Source of the DNA: Acanthaster planci | Taxonomy: Eukaryota; Echinodermata; Asteroidea; Valvatida; Acanthasteridae | NCBI RefSeq assembly: GCF_001949145.1 | Contig: NW_019091537.1 | Coordinates: 450,647 to 514,646, forward strand | Direction of reading: 5' to 3' | Length of the DNA stretch: 64,000 nucleotides | In this document: one piece after another, positions 33,585 to 48,500 of the stretch | How positions within the stretch are numbered: the stretch's first letter is position 1 | Layout: every line of letters begins with the position of its first letter | Program-made: the position numbers and the translations under genes | Notes under the pieces: generated by a model | Database searches by the model: none | What the model was told of the DNA's origin: nothing | The model's input: only the letters and a program-made list of their open reading frames with translations

Positions 33585-36500
33585 ATGGAGTTTGGAGGCA
33601 AGTTTGTGTACATGAAGAAGCAGAGGAAGAGAGAAGAGGAGGAGAAAGACAAGGAAGAGATGGCCGATGATGAGAATGAGGAGATTACTGAGGAAGATTT
33701 GATCCTTGGACTCAAGACATGCTCTCCTCTCTCTGCTGATGATGGAAAGGTAAAGTCCCCTCCTCCCCCTTCCCCTGACCCCTCCCCCACACACACTCAT
33801 GTACATCCTTACATATGTAAACTTGTGGGATATTTCCTTTGTTGTATTTCCTCGTGTACAAAACTCCCACACAATACAGAAAAAAAATTCAAATCACTGC
33901 CATTTCAACCAAATTCAGTTTCCTGGGTTGAAATTTCAACCGTATATCCCTTATATAAAACACTTCAATTTGCAACAAATGAATGGCACTTGAAAATTCC
34001 TCCTTTTTGAGTAAATTTGAAAAATCTATTTCGTGAAATTCTTGTGAGATACCACTTTAGTACCCCACAAGGATCAAAATGGTCTTGTGGGGTACCTTCC
34101 ATTGTTCCGGTACCCCACAAGGCACCATGTACAAGCGCACAGTCGGTGGACAGTATTTCTCCCCATGGGAAGCCACAAATTTCTGCTAGCTTTGCTCATG
34201 TTCAAGTGTTACTCTCAAGCCAAGTCCAAATGACATGGCTATGACTAGAATATCACATGTTCCTATGGAAGTTGCCAGCTACATGCAGCAGCAGCTTGCA
34301 TTTCTCATTGACACGTGCTGTTTTAATTTCCAGCCACTGCCAAGTAATGTTGTAACGTACATGTATGTTGAGAATACTTTGCATGCATTAACATATGTAT
34401 TCTGGTCAGATTTGTGTGTGTGTTCTCTTTGCTATGTTTGATTTAGTCCGAATTCTGACCATTTTCAGCATTTTTCTTGAGTACATGTAATAGCATCCCA
34501 ATTCAAGACACTGAAAAAAAACCCACCGTCTAGCACAACTGCTACTGTGAATGCTAAAGGTCAAGGGTTAATAAGCACAGTCCCAACAGAGTGTGGTCAG
34601 AATAGAGTTTCCCCGAGTTTTTTTGGGGGGGGGGGAAGTTGAGCAAAGTTAGACAGTGTTCAGGACTGGAATTGCGTATATGTGTGAATCCCTTCACTGG
34701 TGGATATGTCGTGCAACAAATGCCGTGTGCACAGACTGGGAACGCATCACGAAAACAGTTCAAGTACATGTAGTAGACTCTGTTTGATTCTGATTGTCTC
34801 TGTCAAAAGAACTCGGGAGGATGAAATAAATGGAGTTGTATAACTCCACATTCAGAGAGGGGGCAGAAAAGCGATCATGTAGCAAATAGACCAATGTGGC
34901 TAGCATCCACTGTCCACATTAGCAGTAACTCCAGATCCATTGAAAAGATCTGAGTTTTGGTGTCATTCATACGCACAGTGCCTAGGACTACCAGTTTTTT
35001 CTGTTTTGATATCAATGCACTTTTGCTTGCTAACAGTTTGGATGACTGCTCATCTTCACAGAGCTTATGCACCTGTACAATGTGCAATTCCTGATTCACC
35101 TGTGAATTAAATCAGGAAGTACCGTAGAATCAATCCTGCTAATGGCTAAAGTTGTGATATGAAAGGAGTTGGAGGAAGAACTGAGAGTAGGAACTATTGG
35201 TCTCCATTATAATGAGCCACTTTGGGTTGTATTTGAACAATTGGGAATGAGCCAGTTTCGTATTTTAGAAGTACATGTCCCTGCACACAATAAAGTGCTT
35301 TGGTCAGAGATCATTTGAGAACATCAGTAAATGTGCCGGTATGTTAGGTCAGCCCCATCAGTATGGCGGTGTGTAAACTCGCGTGGAGTTGTATTGAATA
35401 TGTCTAAACTGGCATGACATCAGGTACTTCGTTCTCACATACATGCAGTCTTGGCTCTTTGAAATATAGAACTGGCTCATTGATGTCTCACTATTAAAAA
35501 AAGACGGCCATGTCACTGACAGAATCAATCACAGCACACCTGAGTGCGTTGATGTTATTTGCAACTGTCTGAGCAAAGCATGGGAGATGCAAAATTCACA
35601 AGCAGGAACCTCCTGAAAAAATAAACCTCCGTTGTCAGAAATATTGACAACAAAAGCATTTTTTTCTCTTTCTGTATCCGCTCCGAGTGGAACAACAGAG
35701 AGCTTTTTTTTTTTTTTTGGTACTCATCACTTACAGTAAGTGCATGTTTATAATAAAGATTAATGGCGCGTTTGACGCGGAGTGCACTGAATACGCGTAA
35801 CAAATTTATTCCTGAATGTATGGTCTTTGCGTACACAAAGAACGCGTGCATGAACCCACTTGAAAAACTTACAACCATCTGTCTTTCTTTTGCCACTTGG
35901 GGGTGCACTTCTTTTGCCACTTGGGGGTGCACTTCTTTTGCCACTTAGGGGTGCACTTCAGCTCAAGGGGAATAGTCTACTCTAACAAAGGCATGTCTGG
36001 GAAAGTGAATTGCTTTTCGAACATATTCTGTCAAGCATTGCTTTTCTCTCTCTGTAAACTGATAACTGCATAGATTTAATGAATTTAATTTTAGTAAAGT
36101 ATCTATCCCATCTGTACATGTCCGTTAGGTTTTATACATGTGTGTATTTAATGTTTGAATGGTGGCGTAGGTGAATATTTTCAGAGTTGCAAATTTAAGA
36201 GGGATGAACGTAGCAGGAACTGAATGTGAGTTGTTGATAGTAGTTTTTTTTTTACATAAATTTTTAGACATGCATGCTGGACATTTTGGATACGGCAGGA
36301 CAGGAGGAGTACTCGTCAGTCAGAGACATGGTGAGGACAAAAACTTATATCTGATGGAACAAGGGGACATGTTTGAAGAAGTGCTGGAGGCATTGTTGGC
36401 TCGATTCCGATGTCCCACTGGGATGAATGGAATTACGCAAACCATTTTACGGCGGGCAACAAGCATGCGATAGTTTACTCGAAGATGCGTGCTGGGCCTT

Positions 36501-39500
36501 ATTAAAATGACACACGGCCTCCCCATGTGTCGACACGGGTGCCCATACACCCAGTAGCCTAAACTTTGCAAGTTAGGAAGTTGCCAGTTCATATGACTAT
36601 CAGCTAGGTGGGATTCAGTCAGATATGCGCAGTATTTTTGAATTTGCCTTCTGATGCAGATTTTTTGTTTGATTTTGCAGTATGCTCGGAGTGGAGATTG
36701 CTTCATAATCGTGTATGCCATCGATGACCGGAAGTCATTTGAGGAGGCACTCAGAATCTACAAATGGGCCTTGCGCTTGAGAAGTGTGGACAGACTCCCT
36801 TCGGTATGTATCTACCAAGAAATTCCTGCTGGTTTTGGCCTTTTGTTCTGTTCCGTCTGTTCCTTCTGTTTCCACTGGTAGCACAAAAGATAACATCAAG
36901 TTTAGTATTCTTAACAGACCGAAGTCTGTCTTTCCTTTTAATTTTAACTTGGTGAGCCAAAAAGGGGGGTGTTCTATGTACCCAAAGGGGTTTGTTGATG
37001 CCTGGCAACCACATCTATTAGGGGATAACAAACCGCGTGTCTGATTTATCCATCTGTATATGTACTTAAATATCAAAATCTGTTATGGACACTGTCCAAG
37101 AGTATAAAAACAATTAAAAACGGTCAGCATTTTTTTCAGATCTGTAGGAGTTGCATGGCGGCCCACCAAGTTTTTGCTTGTCTTCCATCTTGTTTAACAA
37201 GTTGCCACCATGTTTTAAAATCTGGCCTCCGGGTTTACGATATGAGTTCTACACTATATGAGCACATTGACCTGAACAATTCATCTGATACAACATTAGT
37301 TTTATGAGAAAACTGCCTAGATGTTCTAGAAATTCTTCAATTTTTACATGGGAAAAAGCAACCTCCAAATGTCAAAGAAAGCACAGAACCTTCACCTAAG
37401 GGAGGAGGCTATTGAAGGCACTGAACCTACCTCCGCCGTCCTGTTGATTTTTTTTTTTTGACTCTACTAGGTTTAAGATTTAGAACTTGGAGATGTGAAG
37501 TGTGGTTACTAAATGGGCAGACTCTTTTTCTGCCCCAGATTCTTTGTGGTAACAAAAGCGACCTGGCCGATGTAAGGGAGGTACCGACTGACGAAGCTGA
37601 GAAGTATGCCAGGGACAACAACATGGCATTCATGGAGACCTCGGCCAAGACTGGAGAGAATGTGAAGGAGGCATTCCAAGCCTTGATTCGCTGCACGCCG
37701 AGGACTGGTGTCAGTTACAAGGTAAGAGGCTGCAGGCCATAATCAGCAAACTTTGTGGCCTGACAGCTAACAGAAAAAAACGTCATTTCTCATAAATGGT
37801 TTCAAACGCCATGCATCAGATGTCTGCATGATTTCTGCACCCCTAAGTCGTCACAGGGTTTGTGACAAGTTGCTTTGGAGTGGAATTTTAACCATGTTGG
37901 GTGAAATAAAAAAGTACGAAATGAAAAGATTGAGGACTATTAGAGGTTAACACAAGTTTGTAAGCATGTCTGTTACTGTACAGTGTAGGATCTGACAGCT
38001 TCAGAAAGGTTTAAAGCCCCCAAAATACCTGACTAATTACCCATCTTGCACTTGCACGTTCCTCTCACATCTGTGGACTCACTACAATGCTACAAAGTAC
38101 TATTTGACTGTTTTGAACACACCGAAATTTGCTTTGATCCCTGCCACTTCCTCAGGTGGTTGTTTTAGGAGCTGGCGGGGTGGGCAAGTCCTCCATTACC
38201 ATCCGTTTCGTCAGCAATCAGTTTGTGACAGACTACGACCCCACCATTGAGGACACGTACATGAAGGAAGTTGTGGTGGATGGCATACCCGCCGAGATGC
38301 TGAAGGCTGAGGAAACTCAATCAGGTGAGCCAAGCTAAGTTTTTTAGCTTCACTGAGGTGCAGTCCCGATGGCTTGTCTGCATTGGGGGGGGGCTATTAA
38401 TTTTGCAGGGATAGGAAGACTGCTCCCCCCCTAAGGGGATGGGGCGTTCCATCATCTCCCACATTTTAGTGGTGAAAAACAAAACAAATGAAGATTTTGA
38501 AGTTTTGAACATTCAGCGGCCCAAGAACAGAACTAAAAGTGGCAAATTAATAGTGTGAAAAAATTTGGACGAATTCAGTGTACAGTTTCACCGTCCCTTG
38601 ATGTAATGGGGTGGGTGGGCCCCCAGTGAAATGTGTTACAACGTGTGGATTATGTATGCCACTGCTAACATTGACTCCTTCTGTGAACAAGAGGATGTCC
38701 TATGGGACAGTCCCCATGGTACATAAACCCTGAAGTTCTCTCCACTGTTGGCAGGCCAGCTCAGTGTCGGTCCATCATAGGTCAATCTCATAGTTCAGCC
38801 TGCCTTTGCTGATGACCAGAAGGGAGAACCTGTTGAAAAGCCATTTCTCTCTGCATGAGGGGCCATGCTTTGCTACAGGGAGTGAAATCAAACTAATGCT
38901 GAAAAGATCTTGGTGGTTTTCCTGATGTGTGGTGGTGCATTTTGTATCTTGCATCTTTTACATATCAATCTCAGTATTGCAGAGTAGATAATAAATGTAC
39001 AAAGACTTCTGTAGCTGTCCACTTCAATGTGTGACTGCTTTGATCTGGAATGGCCAACGTCTGCTGTCATGGTTTGGATCTTTTTTTACAGTGCCCCCTC
39101 CCCCTCCCCCTCGGGTGAAGAAAGCAGGCAGTGTTTTGGGCTCCTTTTTCAACCGTCGAAGCGCGCACAGAAAGAATGTTCAGCACCAGCCAGCACAGCA
39201 GCAGTCGGCCCCACTCCCCCGAGTGCAGTCAAGGGCCCCGGCAGCCCACAATGCCAAGAAAAAGAAGATGGTGTACCGCAAGGCGGACTCTAACATTGTG
39301 CTGCTGCCCTTGGGCAACCTTGCCAACGAGCCCACGGTGGTGACCGGGGACCCGGTGCTTTGCGGGTGAGTGTCGTAGGCAACTCATTGCCACCTCCCTA
39401 TTAGCTCCGCCCTCTTTCAGGGAAGACGCAGCGAGTCAAGGCTTGGTGGAAACCAACCGTCAGTTCATAATTTGAATTTCAAATCATCTATTCATTATAT

Positions 39501-42500
39501 TCACCAAAACACGACAGCAGTGGCTGACTTTCAAAAATTTACATACTTGCATATTGCCACAAACTGTCAATTTTTGTTTCGTGTGCCCATGATGAGCTAC
39601 CCCATATTGATCCCTATGTCTTTTTCAGATTTCAGCAATTTGAAATTGATTCCGCATTGTGTTTCTATTGGGACATGGGGCTTGATAATGTGCCTTCAGT
39701 TTTGTCCTTTGGACTGAGCCGCGCAATACCCTCCATGGTTGTGGCTTTAGAGCTAACCCTGCATTGTCATTTTGAAATTTGAAATATCATCGAACTGTAA
39801 TTTTTTTCCAGGGTGTAGGCCTTGCTGTCTTGGTTGTCATAGCTGTTTGACGGCACAGAACATTTGGAAGTCGGCTGTGCATAATGCTTTCCTGGTTAGC
39901 TGATGTCAAGGGTTTAATCGGTTTGACTTCAGTCAGATCTGATTAGATACTCATGAAGCTTTTATTTATTGTTGTGATTTGTTCAGTGAGTGCCAGTCAG
40001 TGCTTTCTCACATCTCCAAGCTGGATCACACTGAAGCAGAAGGAGACGGCACAAGAAAGTGGAAGTGGTAGGTATATCGGGCCGTGTAGAGTCGGTTGGG
40101 ATTACAAACCTGTACTTCATGCCGTAGGATGACATTGCCTTTTTAAGCGTGTAGACTGGAAATGTCAGTACAGTGTGTCATAGGTCATTTGGGATAATTA
40201 GTGGGTGTGGGAGAGGGATTTATTAGCATATGGCCATATCTTGTTTCATGTAAACTGAACATGCTGAAGCCAACGAAGCTTTGGATGTTCTTATCCCAAA
40301 TGACATTGTTAAAATGTAATTTTATTAGTTTATTTTCAGTAAGTCCATTTTGTAACTCTGCGGAATGAGTTTTTATGAGTTGAATCGGCTAGTCAGATTG
40401 CTTAGGGAACGTTTCATAATTACAGAAGGCGGTATTTACCGCTGTAATTTTGCAGTACCAGCATTAAGCCCTTTCGGGTAACTAGTGCGGTGCCGCTAAA
40501 AAAAGCGGCGGTACTGCAGTCAACAATTATGAAACGGTCCCTTAGGGCTAAGTGGAGTTTAGTTTTCTGAAGATGTGTTGAGTAGGCTGTTTGAAATGTC
40601 AATTAGACAGGTTCAAGTGCACTCAGATCTGCCATGCTTAAGTTTGTTAACCTTTTGTCAAATATGAATGCCCTCCAAAATATCTGATCATTTCTTTTGA
40701 TGCACACTAAAATCACACACATGACAGACTATTATCAGACAGAGATACATGGGTATGCATTCATGAACTTGGTACACCCCAGCCGCCCCTGTCTTTTGAC
40801 AAACACAAACACCCTATTGGTGGAGGAAGTATGTGAAACCTGTGCACGAGCTTGGTGCTACTGCAGTTGCAGCTTCTAATGTGGATGTTACTCATATATG
40901 CCATCCGTAATGACTTCCTTAAGAATTCTTTTTGACAATTGTCAAATATACCAGTACTTTCCTTTTTTTTCGTTTACAGTGAGTTTTGCAGTCGTGTCAA
41001 CGAGGGACTGGATATCGTCGAAGAGGAGGTAAGGATTCTGCCTCCGATAAAGTCGGCGAAATCAGGCTAACAAATTTCTGCGAGCTGCATGGCTGTTGGA
41101 AAAGGTCCTTGTGGCAAATGCTTTTCAAGGCTGGACTTGTCCAACTCAAAGCATTTGACAATAATTTACAGTCGGGATTAGTATTTGTGATCCATCTTTG
41201 TTGATGGCATGTGCTTAATGGTTAGAGTTTGCAAAATCCAAATCTCAAGCTTGATTGGGATGCTGCAACCAGTGGCTCCAGAATCTTTAACCCTAACAGT
41301 CCTCAATCCTCCAACAGGTGAAGGATTGAGGAATGTTAGGGTTAATATTCCCACATGCTGCACTACACATACAATCTCTGTTTAACTAAGTTGACAAACA
41401 CTCTCAAATGCGGGCAAGCTTTGAAAAATTAAAGAGGGGAATGCTCAGGTGAATTTTCACACAAAGACATAAAATTAATGAATGTATTAAGTAAAAAAAA
41501 AAATTGCTGAAGGTGTGCAATTGTTTTTCTTCCATGCTTGCGAGCATGGCACAGGGTGCCATAAGCCTACAGTGCTTAACTCCATTTACCAAAGAACCTA
41601 TCTGCCCCAACCCCCTTCCAGATTCCGAAAGAGAAGAGTGTGGACTACCTGCTGGAGGCAGCGCCAGAGAAGGCTGCCGAGGGCGATGCTGATGGAGCTA
41701 GCCAGCTCAAAGTCACTGGTACCTTGGTGTATTGCATTGATATCAGTGGATCCATGGCGGCCACTACCCAGATCTCAGCTCTGCAGTGTAAGTGCTCATT
41801 CTGTCCATATTCGTTGTATGCTCGTGCCAATGCTGCCGGTGGAAAGGTTTTTTCTAAGTCATTTGGTAGAGCAGTCTGGAGTTGTCCACATCTGTTGTGC
41901 ATTTTGTAAGTTCTGACCGTTTGTGACTGCTGTGAGATTGCAAAAGCGGGCCGTTGGGTTGTTCAAAATATTTTGAAAGCTTTTGAAACCTAATGCACTT
42001 CTTGGAACATTATACAGCTGTGCAGTAGTTTGTCAGGATGTCTTACACATGGCTAAAATTCCTTGCAGTGTTTGTTGAAATTGTCTGTAGGCCAGTTGCA
42101 CATTACATGGTAATTGTCAAGAATTGTCTCAAGAGTTTGCCTGGCCTTGCGACCAAACAAAATTGAGGTTAGATAGTCCTTTTGCACATGCGGTTGTTCT
42201 GTAGCTGGAGTTTAATGTCTGATCTCTTTTGTTATTTCTCAGCTGAATGGATGGCATTGCAGGGACAAGGCCAGGGTGGGCCTATGTACGTGACGAGGCT
42301 GGAATGCATGAAAATGGCAGTCAAGAGGTAGGATGCTAGATCTGTAGGTTAGTGCAGTGCAGGTTAAAACATTACAACATAGTTGAAATTCTGGGGAGTC
42401 ATTCAGCCCAGCTTTTTTCACCCTTTATAGTGTGTGTCGTGTCATTTTTGTGTCGAGAGTGTCAATTTTTTGGTTTGCTGTGAGATGTGCAATATTGGCC

Positions 42501-45500
42501 CTTGTTAGCATGAGAAAAATACTGTGCACTTTTACCATACCCGCACAATGGGTTTGTTAATATAGCTGTGAACATGCCAATGACATGGAATGAGAATCGT
42601 CCAGAAATTTTTCCACTGGTATTAACCCCTTCACTATGGAGGACTGCTAGTGCCACACCTTTGTGTGAGAATTACTGCATACCACACATACAATCTATTC
42701 ACCATGCAGCTGGTGGTTCAATGGGCCCAGCTGCTGGACAGAGCTTTGTATACTGGGCATACCACAGCCCAATAGTCGCGGTGCAAATAATACCACCGTG
42801 AAGGGGTTAAGTACTGTGGTGCGCGGCTGTTGTTGCACGTGCCATCAGAGAAAAGTCTTCATTGTTGAGTCATGCACGAAGGTTTAACACTGCCGTCTGT
42901 TGTCGTTGTATCAGGAGTCTCGCATTTTATGTTTCATCAAGAACATTTGATGCTTACAGAATGCTGAAATGTGACTCATTTTAACCAGAAAGTGTAGTGC
43001 TAACGAGTGGAGTACGTGCAGGTGTTGGTTCATGTGCGGGTTCTCAAGCTAATGCTTTTTACACACATGATTGTGCAAGCCGTATTCCAGACCTGCCAAC
43101 TAGTACGATTTAGCCATATTTCCTAAGGGAAATTCTTGAAAATACTGCTATACATTTTCTCCCCCATAAAATACGGGTTTTGAGGATATTGACATACCTA
43201 AAAAAAATTGTAGTTCAACGGTTGCGTGTGCATGTTATGCCAGAAATATACAGCTTCGAATGTTTGCACATGTATTTGCGTACAGGATATGCACGCACAT
43301 GTACAAATGTCGTGTGTAAACAGCATCCGGCAACCACCCGACATTGTGTTGTGATTGGCTACCCATGTAAAATCAATGTTCATGTTGCATTAGTGGGACT
43401 CTTTAAAGCTGCTTGTGAGCCAGTCGAAGAATTGACAGTTGATGTAGTGCATGTTTCATGGCCACTGTAAAGATGCGGCTTGAAATAAGGTTACTAATTT
43501 TTCTGCTTTCACCGCAATAGAGGGCCTCATGGCAACTGGTGCGGGGCAAAGGAAATTGTGTCGTACATTATTGCACGGCTTTTACAGGTTCTAAGTGCAT
43601 CGTTTTTTACAAGATTTCATACAATTTTTAGACATATACTCATTAACATGTTAATGCAACACCTGTAACGGGTCCGATTTGGATGCAATCTTTGACAAGA
43701 CCGATCCTCAAGTTAAAAATCTGCGGAAATAAAGGATGGAGACATTAAATTTTTGTGGCCAGCCAGTGAGCAGACGACAAAATCCGTGCCAGGAAATTCC
43801 CATAGCCTGGACTTACAATGTGCATTTCAAGATTTCATATTTTGAAAACGTGATCAGTTCAGGTGAGAATAGAGCCATTTCACTCTTCAACTTCGATGAT
43901 GCATTTCTCATGTGATTATATTATGCGTGAAGAAGTGTTTATACAATCTAGTCCGAGTTGCTCAGAACTATACCCAATCCAGGGCAAATGGTCAAAACGG
44001 TCACATGGAGGAATACGTCTGTGCTCATTTTTTGCAAAATAAGATTTTAAATGAAAAATACGACACTTGAATTCTCAGAATACAGTTTTGTGATTCAAGA
44101 GGTTGGCAGGTCTGCGTATTCAATTCATACTCTATGGCTTAAACAGCGGTTCGTTGTTCATATTACTCCGCCCCTCCCCCCTACAGACAGCTAGAGCGCT
44201 ATGAACTGGAGCACCCCGACAAGAAGATCATGCTGGTGACCTTCAGCCATGACGTGACGGTGTACGGCGATGGCAGCCAGGTACCGACCACCATCACAGG
44301 CCAGAAGCTGAAAGAGACAGCCGTCCTGCTGAGGGAGGGACAGGAGTTAGCGGCGCAGTTCAACGTGAGGCAGCTGAGTGAATCATCAAGGTGAGATGGA
44401 GATTGGGAACTGGTTGTGGGGGGGGAGGCGAGTTTGGTAGGATTGATTGTCACTATTGGAAGTTGAAATGCTACCCAGTCTTGCCCCCTTCCCGGTCCCA
44501 AACATAGTTTGACAAACTCAAGATGTTTGGATTTCAAAAAATTCTGTTGTGTTGTGAAGGTGAAAATGTATGTGTTTGAAACAAAGGTTTATTCATTAAT
44601 ATAGATTTAGTTTTAAATGTCTGTTCCATTTAGCATTCTTTGGTAGGAAGCAAGCTTCAAAAAATGGAAATGTGCCGTTGACATTAGCGAATAAAATTGC
44701 CCTTTTCTTCACACGTTTTAGATTATTAGATGAAAAAGAACCAGAGTATGAGAACGCATCGTAAAAGGGGGATATTTTTAATGGAGGTTTGCTTGTTTTA
44801 CTGCAACAGCTTTCTGAAGGCCAAAGTAGAAGGACTGAATGAAGGTGGTTCCACAGCCCTCGGCCCAGCCTTAGCCGTAAGCCTGGGACTCCTTGCCAAA
44901 CAGCCGGGCTCGGAGATCGTGCTATGCACCGACGGCATGCCCAACGAGGGAGTGGGCTCGCTGCAGGGCAATCGCTACGACTCGGAGTTCTACAGTGAAG
45001 TGAGTGTTGCCTTGATGTGAGAGTGGAGATTGAACAATTTTGAAGATGAAAGAGATTTGGTCTGTATTGAAGAATGGTGTCAACTGTTACAGACACAGTG
45101 TGTGCTCGTGACTGCTTGGTGTGAAGAACATGTGACTTTTTTTCATCTTAATGTACACAAGCCACTCTTCACCAGGACACAGGCTCACAGTGTCAGCAAG
45201 GGTTCATTTGTCTGTCATATGTCTCTGTGCCACTGTTGTGGAGGATGCTTGTGCACAGAATTCATTGTGATCCTCGGTGGTGAATCACTGTGTTTTTAAT
45301 AACCGTCCTGAAAACTTGAGATGTTTGATGTTCCTGTCCCCAGGCGGGCCGCATTGCCGAAGAGCAGCAGACAACCATCTCCATCATCGGTATCCAGACC
45401 GACAACCACTGTGCCTTTGAGCAAGTCAGCAAGTGCGTCTCCATCTCGTCGGGGACAGTCAACATCCTGAACCCCCACGAACTGACCCGACAGATCCGCC

Positions 45501-48500
45501 AGCTGGGACAGGATAAGGTGGTGGCTACCAACGTGGAGGTCACCCTCATGCTCCACCCGACCCTGCAGTTTGACCCTGAGACCGAAGGAAAACAGGTTAG
45601 TCTTAATGGTAGAGAGCATCTTGTTCTCAAAGGTTTTTGGACACTGACAGCAAGCAAATGTCTAGATATCAACAGCGTCAGAAATTTTTTGAATTTGTGC
45701 TCGGCCCACTAATGACATAAGTATGTTCCTTGGAGGGAATCTCTGTGGCATGCACAGTTCTTAGAGTGAATAGTGTTCATTGAGGGGAATATTTTAACTA
45801 GATTTGACAATCTGTGTACATTGCTTGCAGGCTGAGGGAAAGAGTAAGATTGTGAAGAACTATGGCAACGTTCAACAGTCTACTGACCTGACCTTTGGCT
45901 TCCAGCTGCGGCCAGAAATCAGTGACTCGGAACTGACCAAACTACCGTTCCAGGTAAGACTTACCCCCAACTATCATCCCATTTAAAAAAAAAATCATGG
46001 TTGGTCGTGAAGGTTCCAAAAATTTGGAAATGACATCTTGAATGTTGTGTTTCTTCCGCTAATATTTTCTTGGGTTCCACAGGTCCAGATCAAGTACACC
46101 AAATCAGACGGACGTCGTTTCTTGCGTATTGTCACAGAGGAGCGAGAGACCACTACTGACAGAGACCAGATGGAACAGGCATGTACATGGAATGCTTTCC
46201 TGCTCAATGTACTCATTTTATGTTGGATGTTCTTTAGAGAAAGCGATATGTAGTCTCTTACACTTTTTGTTTCATACATATTTGAGGTATTCTATCACTT
46301 AAATAGTTGGAAACAGAAGTAAATGTTGAAAGAGTTAAACAAGAATCGATTTAATCAGAGTTGACTGAGGTCATCTTATCAAATAAAGTTTGCTAGGATT
46401 TCAAAAACATTGTCATTGTGTATATCCTTCTTGGTTCATTTTAATCTTGCGAGATCTCATCGAGTCACAAAGTCATGTATAATAATAGATTTACCTTGTT
46501 TGTATTACATAACAAGTATTTCCTTGTCACTCTTTGCAGAATTTGAATGCTGCTGTCACCTCCGTAGCTGCTATGCGTCAGGCAGCGCTGTACGCCGAGC
46601 AGAACCAGACTGAGAAAGCACGGCTTCACTTGTGAGTGACATTCATTACTCAGCTTTCTCAGGAACTGGTGCTTCTTCTTAAGATCAAGGGCCGACATGA
46701 TTCATCCAGTTTTGCTTGGGCTGTAACCGGGAGCAGTACGTGTGTTTAATTGTGGAAAGTGACTGCTGCTAGCTGGGCAGTGACCTCCAGAGGCACTGGT
46801 GTTACTTGCCGACTCTAGCCAGACACAGGAAAATTCAGAGGGGACCTCTTTTAACAAGTGTCAAAGCAATAACCCTTCAACTCTAAGCTGGGACCTGATT
46901 TCCAGTGTTTTTTGGCCAGACCATCACAAGACCAATTCAAAGACCAGTCACTTGCAAGTAACAAGCTGACCAGTGATCAAGGAATACTTTTTGTTGCAGT
47001 TCATTTGAAAGGCTTGCAACTTGAATTCAGAGAGCAGGTCTTGTGCTGGTCTTGCGGTGGTCTTTAGGGAGGAGTGTCTACAGTGAAAATTTTCAGTTTG
47101 CAGTGGCTTCACATCTGGTGAGAGCCACTCAAACTTTGCATAAATGGCCCACTATTTTGACCTGTGATCAGACATTGCTCAGCAGGTAATGGCTGTGCTT
47201 AGCCAATTGCAATGCTGAGCAGATCTGCCAAATTTGAAATGGCTTGATTATGGCATTTTCAGGGAACTGAAATGGATGAATGGGCCTATTGAGAGGAGAT
47301 AATATGATGTAAAGTGCAACACTTGAACACCGTGGGCACCTCGCTCTCAAACCTGAATTCAGACTGTCACAGAAAAGTCTTTGCTCACTTGTAGCCTTCC
47401 CTCAAGAGCCTGTCGTGAAGAGGGACGGGATACCGTTTTGCATGCGTATAATGCTATAGCACATGGCATGCAATGACTTATAGTGCTTGTGAGAGACAGA
47501 AATGTACTTTAGCACAGGTTTCATGGCAGCAGTGAGGCTGAAGTATGGCTGGTGTAAGTCACTTAGCTGTGGCTTAAAAGAGCCTATGTCAACGGAGAAT
47601 GCACGAAGCAGCTAGCTGGTACTAGGGAGTTTCAATAGATATACCATTTTGAGCCGTACATAGCCAAATTAGACGTGGCCAGTCTTCTAGCCAGTTAAGC
47701 TTTGCATTATTGTGTGCCAAGTCTGTACATTAGTTAACCCCCACAAACTGTGGCACTCTGTCCTTGAGTTTTTTTTTCCAGGCTGAAATGTTACCACTCA
47801 CCGAGACTGTTCAATGTTTCTCTCCATTGTTAGGTACTCCAATTCTCGCTTCTTGACGCGACAAACCACCAGTGATGATCAGAGAGAATCTGCTGCCAAT
47901 TACTTGGCTGCTGCATCAGACTTTGACGAAGTGCTGCAACAAAGGGTATAACCAGCAACCAGATTGGTTGTTCTGTGCTTGGTGTTATTCAGTCTCTCTC
48001 TGAAGTAGCCCTGGGGTGCTGGGATGTTCAACGTCAATCATATTCTTTTAAGCCTCCTTGCCAGCAAACACAGTACTGTAGCCCTACCTGCCAGGAACAG
48101 AAAGTCAGATCCTCGTGCTCCTGTATTTTAGTCAAGACCCCTTTCAGACCATCAAAACCGTACTTTAGCACTTGCTTTAGCACTGTGAATCTGGCCCATT
48201 TCTCCCCAGGCTGGAAATGTACAGGATGAATGCTCAAAAAATAGCTGAATACGGGTAGTTGTTGACAAATGATCTTTTGGTGTGTTTTAAAGACATGTCA
48301 CAACCACCTAAGCGCAGCATTTTATGCAGAAATTTTTGGATTTTCAGATCAGGACGCCACTTTTGTTTTCAATTCTTGGTTGATTGACTTCATGAACTTA
48401 TAATGAATAATTCAATATAAGGCTCAAACAAAGCTGTTGATTGGCTCTACCGGAAAGTCAGGGGGAAACAAAGAAAAACATAAGCTCTGCCGAACAAATG

